Source: CAVSMC01 sp963798655
GTDB taxonomy: Bacteria; Pseudomonadota; Gammaproteobacteria; Burkholderiales; Casimicrobiaceae
NCBI GenBank assembly: GCA_963798655.1
Contig: CAWCUH010000001.1
Location: 248,001 to 312,000, forward strand
Direction of reading: 5' to 3'
DNA length: 64,000 nt
The first letter of the stretch is position 1, and each line of letters begins with the position of its first letter. Position numbers and translations under genes: made by a program. This document shows positions 8,299-17,116 of this stretch, piece by piece. The notes under the pieces are model-generated. The model made no database searches and was not told the origin of the DNA. It was given only the letters and a program-made list of their open reading frames with translations.

Positions 8299-9462
8299 TC
8301 ACGAGCCGGATCGCGCAAGGCAGGCGGCGTAGCGGCCCTGGACGCGGCGCGCGAATCCCTCGGTGGTGAAGCGGCGTGTGATCTTCGGGCTGTGCAGGTC
8401 GATCTGCGGCATCAAGGCGCGCGGCACGCGGCGTCCCGCCGCCCGGTCGGCGAGCTCGAACACGCGACCGTACAGCTCGCTGCGCTCGAACGCGCTTGCG
8501 CTGCCGAGCTCGAGGTCGCGGCGGATCTCGGCGTCCGTCATCCGCAGCCGGCGCGCGAGCACGCGCGTCGCGATCTCGGTGCTGCCCGGTTCGCGCAGCG
8601 GCCGCTCGCCGTCGTAGCGCAGAAGATCGCCGTCGAGCGCGAGCGGAATGCCCGACACCTGCGTGACCGCGCTCTGGAATGCCGCGTTGCGGCTTGCATA
8701 GTGCCCGGCGTTGAAGTCGGCGAACCGGTACAGCATGCGGTCGTAGCTCGCCGGATAGTCGAGCAGGTGCGCGACGCCGAAATACAAGCCGCCGCGCCGG
8801 GTGAAGACCTCGTGCCGGATGTCGCCCGACGTCGGATAAGGATACGGCTTGCCCTCGGCGTGCGCTTGCGCGAACGCAACGCTCACTTGCATCGGACCGC
8901 CGGTGCGCACCGGATTGCGACCGGCGAGGAAGGCCTTGCCGAGCGGCACCATCGCGATGAAATCCTCGAAGATCCCGCTCAGCTCGCGCTCGGTGCGAAC
9001 GCCGTCCAGCCGCTCGCGATACGTCTTGCCGGTGGGCGAAGTCAGCCCGAGCGCAGCGTCGAGCACGAGGCGCGGAATGCCGGCGCGCTCGCGCTCCTTG
9101 TCGATCTGGCGCCATGCGATCGCTGCGAGTCCCGGCACGGCGGGATCGGCGCGAAAGCCCGATTCCTGCGCGGTGATCGCGACGACGGCGCAGACGTTCT
9201 CGACGCTCGGCGCGATGTCGAGCGCGGCAACCGCGGCGAAGATGTCGGTCGCCCAGCCGTTGCGATCGGCGAGCGTGGCAGGCATCAGTCGGACGACGAA
9301 TGCGCGGCCCTCGACGGCCGTCAGCGCGCGATACGCGGGCGCCGGCGGCTCGGTCGTGGCGCAGCCGGCAAGTGCGAACGCAACGGCGAGCGAGACGATC
9401 GCGCCACGCGTCGACGATCGCTGCAATGTCGCTTGCCGATAGCGCGAGAACACGGCTAGCAT
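8299..9462 (-). CDS. DUF1615 lipoprotein
   Basis: 387 residues. The N-terminus carries a lipoprotein signal with the lipobox LAGC (around residues 29-32), so it should be anchored in the envelope. The body matches DUF1615: GWATDIFAAVAALDIAPSVE, CAVVAITAQESGFRADP, and later DFNAGHYASRNAAFQ. The glutamate in AQESGF and the overall pattern recall lytic-transglycosylase-like folds, which is inference only. The start at ATG 9462 gives the lipobox the correct spacing. It is divergent from the S9 peptidase gene with only 26 bases between the starts, so the two genes share a promoter region. Confidence 0.88.
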   Translation of the reverse strand: MLAVFSRYRQATLQRSSTRGAIVSLAVAFALAGCATTEPPAPAYRALTAVEGRAFVVRLMPATLADRNGWATDIFAAVAALDIAPSVENVCAVVAITAQESGFRADPAVPGLAAIAWRQIDKERERAGIPRLVLDAALGLTSPTGKTYRERLDGVRTERELSGIFEDFIAMVPLGKAFLAGRNPVRTGGPMQVSVAFAQAHAEGKPYPYPTSGDIRHEVFTRRGGLYFGVAHLLDYPASYDRMLYRFADFNAGHYASRNAAFQSAVTQVSGIPLALDGDLLRYDGERPLREPGSTEIATRVLARRLRMTDAEIRRDLELGSASAFERSELYGRVFELADRAAGRRVPRALMPQIDLHSPKITRRFTTEGFARRVQGRYAACLARSGS

Positions 9463-9488
9463 CTCGGTCGGTTCAGAAAGGCTGCGCG

Positions 9489-11462
9489 ATGAAGACGCTA
9501 CGACCCGCTTCCGCATTGTTGGTTGCACTGATTCTCGCCGCGCGAGCGCTCGCGCAGGATGTCGTCGCGCCGAACGAGCATCTGAAAGCGGAGGGCATCC
9601 CGCCGATCCCGGCATCGCTCGTCGCGAAGGTCGCACCGTACACCGAGTTCAAGCCGACGAGCGCGGTGAGCTGGCATCCGAAGCTGCGCGAGCTCGTCGT
9701 CGCGCGCCGCGCGGGCAACGTGACGCAGCTGCATCGCGTCGCGAAGCCCGGCGCCGATCCGCGCCGGATCACCGAGTACGCCGAGCCCGTTCGCAATGGC
9801 GCGTACCTCGCGAAGGCGCCGGACACGCTGGTGTTCACCCGTGACAGCGGCGGCAACGAGCAGCAGCAGCTCTATCGGCTCGATCCCGGTGCGACGTCGG
9901 CGGTGCTGCTGACCGATCCCGCGCGCAAGCATCAGGCGGCGGGCATGACCCATGCGCGCGATCGGCTGCTGATCGACTCGACCGACGTGGACAAGACGGG
10001 CAAGCGCGAAAAGCCGACGATCGATCTGACGCTGTTCGATCCGCTCGATCCGCCGAAGGCACGCAAGATCGCAAAGCTGCCGGGCACCGGCTGGGGCGAT
10101 TTCTCGTTCTCGTTCGACGACAAGCGCCTCGCGATGCTCGAATACATCTCGGTCAACGAGTCGTACGTCTGGCTGATGGACGTCGCGACCGGCGAGCGCA
10201 AGCGCGTGTTCCCGCCCGAAGGCGACACGCCGCCGCGGCCGATCTTCTCGTCGGATCTCAACTTCGCGCGTGACGGCAACGGCGTATTCCTGTCCACCGA
10301 TCGCGACGGCGAGTTCCGCAAGCTCGCGTATCTCGATCTCGGGTCGGGCAGGCTCGCGTATTTCGGCGAGGGCGGTGACTGGGACGTCGAGGAAATCGCT
10401 CTCGCGCCCGACGGACGCACCCTCGCGGTGATCACCAACGAGGGCGGCGTCGGCGCGCTTCGTCTCTACGATGCGCAGACCCGGCGCGCGCTGCCGCGGC
10501 CGGCGCTGCCGATCGGCGGTGCGAGTCGCCTCGTCTGGCACGAGAATTCGCGCGATCTCGCGGTGACGCTCTCCAGTGCGCAGAGTCCCGGCGACGCGTA
10601 TTCGATCGATGTCGCCGACAACTCGGTGACGCGCTGGACCGAAAGCAAGGCGCCCGGCATCGATGCGTCGAAGTTCCGCGGCGCCGAGCGCATCGAATGG
10701 AAGAGTTTCGACGGGCTCGCGATCGGCGGCTTCATCACGCGGCCGTCGCCGAAGTTCAGCGGCAAGCGGCCGGTGATCGTGTCGATCCACGGCGGTCCCG
10801 AGGCGCAGGCACGCCCCGGTTTCTTCGGGCGCTGGAACTATTTCATCGACGAGCTCGGAATCGCGCTGATCGAGCCGAACGTCCGCGGATCGACCGGCTA
10901 CGGCAAGACGTTCGTCACGCTCGACAACGGCATGAAGCGCGAGGATTCGGTGAAGGACATCGGCGCGCTGCTCGACTGGATCGGCACGCAGCCCGATCTC
11001 GACGCCGATCGCGTCGTCGTCGCCGGCGGCAGCTACGGTGGCTACATGGTGCTCGGCGTCGCGACGCTCTTTCCCGAGCGGATCGCCGGCACGATCGACA
11101 TCGTCGGCATCGCGAACTTCGTGTCGTTCCTCGAGAACACCGAGAGCTATCGGCGCGACTTGCGCCGCGTCGAATACGGCGACGAGCGCGATCCCGCAAT
11201 GCGTGCGTTCCTCGCGCGGATATCGCCGGTGAACAATGCGCAGAAGATCAAGGCGCCGCTACTCGTCGCGCAGGGCCGAAACGACCCGCGCGTGCCGTAC
11301 ACCGAGGCCGAGCAGATCGTCGCCGCCGCGCGCAGGAATGGCGTGCCGGTCGGCTACCTGCTCGCCGACAACGAAGGCCATGGCTTCGCGAAGAAGGAGA
11401 ACGTCGATTTCCTGTTCTACGCGATGGTCGCCTTCGTCGAGAAGCGGACCCGCAACCCGTAA
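9489..11462 (+). CDS. S9-family prolyl oligopeptidase-type peptidase
   Basis: 657 residues with a cleavable signal peptide ending near ARALAQ, so it is exported. The first 380 residues or so look like a beta-propeller (repeats such as FSFDDKRLAMLEY and LAPDGRTLAVITNEGG). The C-terminal alpha/beta-hydrolase has the triad: Ser515 in AGGSYGGYM, Asp599 in QGRNDPRVP and His631 in NEGHGFAKKEN. The oxyanion region is SIHGGPEAQ. S9 peptidases of this layout release peptides or acyl-peptides in the periplasm. The start is ATG 9489; the upstream part of the frame lies antisense to the DUF1615 gene. Confidence 0.93.
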   Translation: MKTLRPASALLVALILAARALAQDVVAPNEHLKAEGIPPIPASLVAKVAPYTEFKPTSAVSWHPKLRELVVARRAGNVTQLHRVAKPGADPRRITEYAEPVRNGAYLAKAPDTLVFTRDSGGNEQQQLYRLDPGATSAVLLTDPARKHQAAGMTHARDRLLIDSTDVDKTGKREKPTIDLTLFDPLDPPKARKIAKLPGTGWGDFSFSFDDKRLAMLEYISVNESYVWLMDVATGERKRVFPPEGDTPPRPIFSSDLNFARDGNGVFLSTDRDGEFRKLAYLDLGSGRLAYFGEGGDWDVEEIALAPDGRTLAVITNEGGVGALRLYDAQTRRALPRPALPIGGASRLVWHENSRDLAVTLSSAQSPGDAYSIDVADNSVTRWTESKAPGIDASKFRGAERIEWKSFDGLAIGGFITRPSPKFSGKRPVIVSIHGGPEAQARPGFFGRWNYFIDELGIALIEPNVRGSTGYGKTFVTLDNGMKREDSVKDIGALLDWIGTQPDLDADRVVVAGGSYGGYMVLGVATLFPERIAGTIDIVGIANFVSFLENTESYRRDLRRVEYGDERDPAMRAFLARISPVNNAQKIKAPLLVAQGRNDPRVPYTEAEQIVAAARRNGVPVGYLLADNEGHGFAKKENVDFLFYAMVAFVEKRTRNP

Positions 11463-11486
11463 AGAAAGCGCGACACGCTGGATGCG

Positions 11487-12761
11487 CTAGCGGCCTTCCT
11501 GCGCCACCAGCGCGTTCCACAACGTGACGAGCTCGCGCGCCGCCGGGTCGCGTGCGGCCGATACGCGCGCAGCGGTGTGCACGACGACGAGCTTGCTCGC
11601 GGCGTCGACGAGGATCGTCTGTCCGTGAATGCCGAGCAGCGCGAACTGCCGACGGGGCCCGGGCAGGGTCCACACCTGGTAGCCGTAGCCGTAGAGCGGC
11701 GTCGCGGTGCCCGGCGCGAGAAAGTGACCGCGCGAAGATACTGACGTGGCCTCGAGTACCCAGTCGCGAGGAATCAGTCGCTCGCCGTTCCAGTTGCCAT
11801 CGCTCGCGAGCAGCATCGCGAATCGCGCCCAATCGCGCAGCACCGCGTTGAAGCAGCAGTACGCGACCTCGTGGCCGGAGGCGTCGACCAGCCACGACGC
11901 GTCGGCTTCGGCGCCGATCTTCCGCCAGATGCGGCTCGAAAGGTAATCGGCGAGCGCCATGTTCGTGGCGCGCATGACGATCAGGCCGAGCAACTCGGCG
12001 TCGAGGCTCGCGTAATGCCAGAGCGTGTCCGGCGCCGCGTCGCGCGTCTGGAACTGCGCGAGCGCGGCCACCGTTCCAGGGCCGTCGCGACGCCAAAGAG
12101 CGCGGATGAGCTTCGCAACGTCGTCGTGGCCGTCGTACGTCTCGCGAAACGCAATTCCCGACGCCATGTGCAGCAGTGCGCGAATCGGCGTCGATCCGAG
12201 CTCGGTGCCCGCAAGCTCGGGCACGTACAGCGAGGCGGCATCGTCAACCGATTGGATGGCGCCTTCGTCGATGGCAATGCCGACCAGCATGCCCGTGATC
12301 GTCTTCGCCATCGACTGCGACGTCAGCCGCTGCGTGTCGGTGCGCCCGTATCGATAATGCTCATAGAGAATCGTACGCCCGCGCGCGATCAGCAGGCCGG
12401 TGGCCGGATGGCGTTCGATGTACGTCGCAAGCGTCTGCCTCGCACCGTCGTGCGAGTACGCGAGCGCCACCTCTTTCGGCGCACGCTCGAGCGTGCTCGC
12501 AGTCGCGCCGTGGCGCACGACACGCGCTTTGAGGATTTCGTCGTAATGACTGTACGAGCCGACGATGTAGCGCTGCGCGTCCATCAGCGGGCCGGGCGGA
12601 GCGACCGGATATCGGTCCGGTTCGCCATAGCTCTCGGCATCCGGACCAGTTGGCGAAAATACGGCGATCGCGTCGGCGAACGCCGCGCCGGCGCCCAGTG
12701 CGAAGACCAGCAGCGCCTGCGCGCATCCGCGGAGCGCTCGCGTCACGGCGCAGCCCGGCAC
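11487..12761 (-). CDS. Beta-lactamase-fold serine hydrolase
   Basis: 424 residues with a signal peptide (residues 1-30, ending AAFADA). The class C/esterase-type SxxK motif is Ser150-Met-Ala-Lys153 in LTSQSMAKTITG; HYASLDAELLG takes the place of the YxN motif. The C-terminal HGQTILVDAASKL segment holds the third-motif position. The family includes esterases, D-aminopeptidases and beta-lactamase relatives, and substrate cannot be deduced. GTG 12761 is used; an internal GTG five codons later is an equally good start. It converges with the S9 peptidase, leaving 24 bases between stops. Confidence 0.88.
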   Translation of the reverse strand: MPGCAVTRALRGCAQALLVFALGAGAAFADAIAVFSPTGPDAESYGEPDRYPVAPPGPLMDAQRYIVGSYSHYDEILKARVVRHGATASTLERAPKEVALAYSHDGARQTLATYIERHPATGLLIARGRTILYEHYRYGRTDTQRLTSQSMAKTITGMLVGIAIDEGAIQSVDDAASLYVPELAGTELGSTPIRALLHMASGIAFRETYDGHDDVAKLIRALWRRDGPGTVAALAQFQTRDAAPDTLWHYASLDAELLGLIVMRATNMALADYLSSRIWRKIGAEADASWLVDASGHEVAYCCFNAVLRDWARFAMLLASDGNWNGERLIPRDWVLEATSVSSRGHFLAPGTATPLYGYGYQVWTLPGPRRQFALLGIHGQTILVDAASKLVVVHTAARVSAARDPAARELVTLWNALVAQEGR

Positions 12762-12977
12762 GAACCACGAGGCTGCGAGCAGTGGCAGTCGGGCATTCCG
12801 GCCGGCATGGAATCGGTGACGTCGCCCATTCGTTCGCCGCGAGGTTGCCCGCTATGGTGCCGCCGGCGGACCTGCTCCGCAACCGCGGGTTTCTTGATCC
12901 ATGTCGTGGCAGGCGGCGCCGGACGACGGCAACCTGTCGCCGGGCGCAATCGGCGCGACACACTTCGGAACCCCAAC

Positions 12978-13583
12978 ATGCAAGCCACCGATATCCTGTC
13001 GTCGGAACACCGCGTCATCGAGCGCGTCATCGCGGCACTCGACGTCGCGTCGCAGCGGCTCGAAGCGAACGAAGCACTCCGGTCCGGATTCTTCGTCGAC
13101 GCGGCGCGCTTCCTGCGGGACTTTGCCGACGGTTATCACCACGCGAAGGAAGAGGGCGTGCTGTTCGAGGCGATGGGCCGCGGCGGCATGCCGACCGAGG
13201 ACGGTCCGATCGGCGTCATGCTCTACGAGCACGACCGCGCCCGCGAGATCACCCGCGCGTTGCGTGACGCATCGGACCGGCTCGTCGGCGGCGAGCGCGA
13301 CGCGGCGAGCGACGTCGTCGAGCATGCGCGCGCCTACGGCGAGCTGCTGACCTCGCACATCTACAAGGAAGACAACATCCTGTTTCCGATGGCCGCGCAA
13401 GTGATCGCGCCGCAGGAGCAGGACACGGTGCTCGACGAATTCGATCGCGTCGAGCGCGAGCAGGCTGGACGCGGCTCGAAGTCGTCCTACGTCGATCTCG
13501 CGCGCGCATTGTGCGACGAGATGGGCATCGACGCCGACGCGGCGCCGAAGCGCCATGTCGCGCTGCCGTGCCACGGCCGCTGA
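12978..13583 (+). CDS. Hemerythrin-domain protein
   Basis: 201 residues, all-helical. The HHE-type di-iron ligands are in place: His11, His54 (in GYHHAKEE) with Glu58, His85 (LYEHDRARE), and His127 with Glu131 (LTSHIYKEDNILFP). Single-domain bacterial hemerythrins bind O2 or NO or act in iron-sulfur repair. The C-terminal tail of about 55 residues (ending PKRHVALPCHGR) is extra to the core domain. The start is ATG 12978; the long upstream frame is antisense to the serine hydrolase and is not coding. Confidence 0.9.
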   Translation: MQATDILSSEHRVIERVIAALDVASQRLEANEALRSGFFVDAARFLRDFADGYHHAKEEGVLFEAMGRGGMPTEDGPIGVMLYEHDRAREITRALRDASDRLVGGERDAASDVVEHARAYGELLTSHIYKEDNILFPMAAQVIAPQEQDTVLDEFDRVEREQAGRGSKSSYVDLARALCDEMGIDADAAPKRHVALPCHGR

Positions 13584-13616
13584 GGGCCACTGCTCGACGC
13601 TCGCGCGAGCAGACTG

Positions 13617-13950
13617 CTATCGTCGCGTGTAGAAGTAATAGTCGGCGCGGTACGCGACGCGCGCCTGCCGGCCGGCCGCGTTCGGCGTGCAGCCTGACGC
13701 CGGTGCAACGCCTCCCGCAGGCGACGAACGCCCATTCGTACTCCGCCGAGTCCTTGCCGGCACGGCATTCGTAGATCTGCACGCCCTTCGCTGCGACGAC
13801 CATCGCGAGCGACTCGCTCGCGGCAGGCACGAGCGGCGTCGGCACGCTGACCGGCAGCCTTGTCGAGCAAGCCGAGACCGCGATCGCAAGCGCGGTGGCG
13901 GCGATCGCGGCGCGCGGAATTCCATGATGTGGCGATGTGTCGATGCTCAT
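13617..13950 (-). pseudogene. DUF3455 gene with internal deletion
   Basis: Two ends of a DUF3455 protein are joined out of frame. From ATG 13950, which has a good GGGAGA site, the first frame reads a signal or lipoprotein leader (ALAIAVSACS) and then MVVAAKGVQIYECRAGKDSA and EYEWAFVA. At about 13722-13730 the reading jumps frame to the family's C-terminal end (GGVAPASGCTPNAAGRQARV, YRADYYFYTRR), stopping at 13617. About 70 central residues expected for the family are absent. The deletion, not just a base slip, marks it as a real pseudogene. DUF3455 proteins are exported and of unknown function. Confidence 0.75.
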
Positions 13951-13977
13951 CGGTCATCTCCCGGATCGGGTCGTCGT

Positions 13978-14457
13978 CTACGGGGCCACAGCAGGCGTCG
14001 GCACTGCTCGCGCATAGGTTGCGCCGGAGACGAGACTTGCGTGGATCAGCGTCGGCGTATCGATCGTGAACGCGTGGCCGGCGTCGAGCGCCGCGTCGAG
14101 CTGCGCTTCGGTGGTGATGTGCTCGTTCGCGGCGGCTGCGCTGGTGAACAGCACGACGACGACCTGGCGCCCGACGTTGAAGTCGGCGCTTCCCGGACCG
14201 TCCGTGATGTGATCGTGTCCCCACACGCCGCTGCCGTAGACGGCGGGCACGACGGCTTGCGCGAGGTCGGAGATGCCGGGGCCGTGATCCGGGCAGTTGT
14301 CGCCGCCCTCGTGCGCGCAGTGCATCGTGCCGACGCTGTTCTTCGCCGAGCTCGGGTAGACGATGATGTACAGCGGCGACACGGCATCCGCACCGGTGTG
14401 CTTCGCCGATCGCGACCCCGCCGGCGTCAGGATGTAGATCAGTTTGCCCGTGCTCAT
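13978..14457 (-). CDS. Conserved hypothetical with Cys/His motif
   Basis: A 159-residue protein without a signal peptide or membrane helix. Its most distinctive segment is MHCAHEGGDNCPDHGPG (about residues 45-61), followed by VYGSGVWGHDHI (about 73-84); the clustered Cys, His and Asp residues could bind a metal. A strand-rich part (RQVVVVLFTSAAAANEHITT) follows. I recall similar proteins annotated only as hypothetical in proteobacteria and do not know a function. It starts divergently from the histidine kinase at 14743. Confidence 0.7.
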   Translation of the reverse strand: MSTGKLIYILTPAGSRSAKHTGADAVSPLYIIVYPSSAKNSVGTMHCAHEGGDNCPDHGPGISDLAQAVVPAVYGSGVWGHDHITDGPGSADFNVGRQVVVVLFTSAAAANEHITTEAQLDAALDAGHAFTIDTPTLIHASLVSGATYARAVPTPAVAP

Positions 14458-14742
14458 GTCGTAGCCCGGTTCGACGACCGTGCGGCCCAGCTCGCGCTCA
14501 CCGGAGGGGGTCTGCGCGCTCGCGACCGGCCGGCGGCGACGAGCGGCCGGACTTTGCGGCGCGGTCTTCCGTGTATCGTCTGTTGCGCCGGCGCGCGAAC
14601 GAATCGCGACCCGCCGTATCGCAGATCACGCCGGTTTGCTGCACCTCGTCGTTGCCGGAACGCATTGCGTCGACTCGGGCTGGAGGTGCACTGCCATGTG
14701 CTCTAGTCTTGCCGCCGTGACGAACCGCCAACCGAGCCGCCG

Positions 14743-15693
14743 TTGAAAACCGACCCAGACAAGCCGGGCACCGGCAAAACCGCGGGCCGCGCCAGCGCGC
14801 CGGCCGCACGGCCGATCGGCATACGCGAGAGCCTGCGCCAGATGCGCAACGGTGTCGTCGTCATGTGGTGGGCCTTCTTCGACTGGCTCGCCGTCGTGTC
14901 GTGGAAGACGCTGCTGCTCGTCTCGCTGCTGGGGCTGATCCTGGCCGGGATAGCGAACCATCCGCTGCCGGTGCTCATGCTGATCGTGACATCCGCGATC
15001 ATCAAGATCGTCGCCGGCGGCAAGCGCCGGGCGGAACTGACCGCTGACGCAGCGACGCGGCGCGCCGAAACGGAGCAGCTGCAGCGAACGGTGATCGAGG
15101 CGCGAATGGAGGCGCTGCAGGCGCAGATCGAGCCGCATTTCCTGTTCAACACGCTCGCGAGCATCGACCAGCTGATCCTCACCGACCCGCCCCGCGCATC
15201 GCGAATGCAGCAGAGCCTCATTCGCTACCTGCGATCGGCGATGCCGCAGATGCGCGACGGCGGTCGGCCGACGCTTGGCCAGCAAGTGACCCTGTGCAGC
15301 GCATTCCTCGACATCATGGCGATTCGCATGGAAGGACGCCTGCAGCCGCTGGTGAGCGTTCCCGAAGGCTTGAAGTCGGCCGTGTTCCCGTCGATGATGT
15401 TGCAGACGCTCGTGGAGAACGCGATCAAGCACGGCCTGGAGCCGAAGCCCGAGGGTGGTCGTGTCGAGATCGGCGCCGAAATCGTCGACGGACAGCTCGC
15501 CGTCCACGTGCTCGACACCGGCATGGGTTTCACGCCGAAGGCCGAAGTCGGCGTAGGGCTTGCGAACGTCCGCGAGCGGCTGAGCGCGTTGTACAACGGC
15601 CGCGCCGAGCTGATCATCAGCGTGCCGAGCGCAGGCGGCACCTGTGCGACGATCAACGTCCCCTACGAGGTGGCGAGCGCTGCAGCCGCATGA
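14743..15693 (+). CDS. LytS/YehU-type sensor histidine kinase
   Basis: 316 residues. Two membrane helices lie at about 41-65 and 66-90 (VVSWKTLLLVSLLGLILAGI, then LPVLMLIVTSAIIKIVAGG). A coiled linker leads to the HisKA_6-type phosphoacceptor at His132 in QAQIEPHFLFNTLASI. The ATPase domain has the N-box LVENAIKHGL and the G motif LDTGMGF, then GVGLANVRERL. The long leader of about 40 residues and the TTG start at 14743 make the precise N-terminus uncertain. It forms a pair with the LytTR regulator 16 bases downstream. The short membrane part leaves little room for a periplasmic ligand, so the signal may be sensed in the membrane. Confidence 0.92.
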   Translation: MKTDPDKPGTGKTAGRASAPAARPIGIRESLRQMRNGVVVMWWAFFDWLAVVSWKTLLLVSLLGLILAGIANHPLPVLMLIVTSAIIKIVAGGKRRAELTADAATRRAETEQLQRTVIEARMEALQAQIEPHFLFNTLASIDQLILTDPPRASRMQQSLIRYLRSAMPQMRDGGRPTLGQQVTLCSAFLDIMAIRMEGRLQPLVSVPEGLKSAVFPSMMLQTLVENAIKHGLEPKPEGGRVEIGAEIVDGQLAVHVLDTGMGFTPKAEVGVGLANVRERLSALYNGRAELIISVPSAGGTCATINVPYEVASAAAA

Positions 15694-15709
15694 TTGGACC
15701 GACGACGAC

Positions 15710-16483
15710 ATGAAGGCCACGCCTGCCCCGACCGCCGTCGTCGCCGACGACGAGCGGCTGATGCGCGACCAGATCATCAGCCGCCTGAAGGACGCATGGC
15801 CCGAGCTCGTCATCGCCGGCGAAGCGAGCAACGGCCGCGAGGCGATCGCGATGGTGCAAAGCCTCGAGCCCGACGTCGCGTTTCTCGATATCCGGATGCC
15901 CGGCACCGACGGCATCGAAGCGGCGAAGGCGCTCGCCGGACACGTGCACATCGTGTTCGTCACCGCGCACGACGAATATGCGATCAGGGCGTTCGAGCAG
16001 GGCGCCGTCGACTATGTGCTGAAGCCGGCGGAGCCCGAGCGCCTCGCGCTCACGTGCCGCCGCCTGCGCGAGCGGCTGAAGGAAGCGCCGGACCCGATGA
16101 ACGAGGTGCTCGCGCACCTCGCGCAGCGACTCGGCACGGGCGAGGTCAAGCCGCGCGACTACATGCGCTGGGTGCAGGCGAGCGTCGGCGCGAACATCCG
16201 GATGATCCCGACGAGCGAGATCCTGTTCTTTCGCGCCGAGGACAAGTACACGCGCGTGCAGACCGGGCGCTTCGAGGCGCTGATCCGCAAGCCGATCAAG
16301 GAGCTGATCGACGAGCTCGATCCGCACGAGTTCTGGCAGATCCATCGCGCGACCGTCGTTCGCGTCGACGCGATCGAGCAGGTGAGCCGAAACCTGCGCG
16401 GCAATCAGGTCGTGCAGGTGAAGGGCAGCGACGAGAAGCTCGAGGTGAGCCGCTCGTTCAATCACCTGTTCAAGCAGATGTAG
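15710..16483 (+). CDS. LytTR-family response regulator
   Basis: 257 residues. The receiver domain has the acidic pair Asp13-Asp14, phospho-acceptor Asp60 in VAFLDIRMPGTDG, the Thr in VFVTAHDEYAIRAFE and Lys in VDYVLKPAEP. The DNA-binding LytTR domain occupies about 155-257 (RMIPTSEILFFRAEDKYTRV, HEFWQIHRATVVRVDAI). It follows the LytS-type kinase by 16 bases, so the two should be transcribed together. LytTR regulators bind paired direct repeats; I did not find an obvious target in this window. Confidence 0.94.
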   Translation: MKATPAPTAVVADDERLMRDQIISRLKDAWPELVIAGEASNGREAIAMVQSLEPDVAFLDIRMPGTDGIEAAKALAGHVHIVFVTAHDEYAIRAFEQGAVDYVLKPAEPERLALTCRRLRERLKEAPDPMNEVLAHLAQRLGTGEVKPRDYMRWVQASVGANIRMIPTSEILFFRAEDKYTRVQTGRFEALIRKPIKELIDELDPHEFWQIHRATVVRVDAIEQVSRNLRGNQVVQVKGSDEKLEVSRSFNHLFKQM

Positions 16484-16590
16484 GCCCGGGCGCGGCGGCG
16501 GGCGCGCCCGGCCACGGCAATGCCGTAGCCGAGCTCCCGGCTGTCGGTGCAAAAGCATCGCCAGCGCGCGCCGGGCCTAGAATCGACACG

Positions 16591-17037
16591 ATGCGGATCT
16601 GGGTAGACGCGGACGCATGTCCCGCGGTGGTCAAGGAAATGCTGTACCGCGTTGCCGACCGGCTCCGCATTCACGTCGTGCTCGTCGCGAACCGGGCGCT
16701 GCGCGCACCGCCCTCGGCGTGGATTCGCAGTATCCAGGTTGCCCGCGGATTCGATGTCGCCGACGACCACATCGCCTCCGTGGTCGTGCCGGGCGATCTC
16801 GTCGTCACCGCCGACATACCGCTCGCGGCGGCCGTCGTCGAGCGAGGCGCGTACGCGCTCGATCCGCGCGGCGAGTTGTACAGTCGCGACAACATCGGGG
16901 AATTGCTCGATCTGCGCAATTTCACGCAATCGCTGCGCGACAGCGGCGTCGAGACGGGCGGCCCCGCGGCGTTCAGCCAGGCCGACCGCAAGGCGTTCGC
17001 CAACCAGCTCGACCGATTCCTCGCACGCGCGCGCTAG
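16591..17037 (+). CDS. YaiI/YqxD family protein (DUF188)
   Basis: 148 residues, the usual length for the family. It starts with the signature MRIWVDADACPAVVKEML and contains DDHIASVVVPGDLVVTADIP and ALDPRGELYSRDNIGE, a PIN-like acidic pattern. The family is widespread and structurally nuclease-like, but its role is unknown. A TAGAAT hexamer at about 16578-16583, directly before the ATG, looks like a betaproteobacterial -10 element and would give a very short leader. Confidence 0.92.
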   Translation: MRIWVDADACPAVVKEMLYRVADRLRIHVVLVANRALRAPPSAWIRSIQVARGFDVADDHIASVVVPGDLVVTADIPLAAAVVERGAYALDPRGELYSRDNIGELLDLRNFTQSLRDSGVETGGPAAFSQADRKAFANQLDRFLARAR

Positions 17038-17116
17038 CGCGCGCGTGCATCGACGCAGCGGCTTAGAATGGTGCGCTTCAGCGGTGCACCGCGTTTCGCA
17101 CGACGGGGAATTTCGC

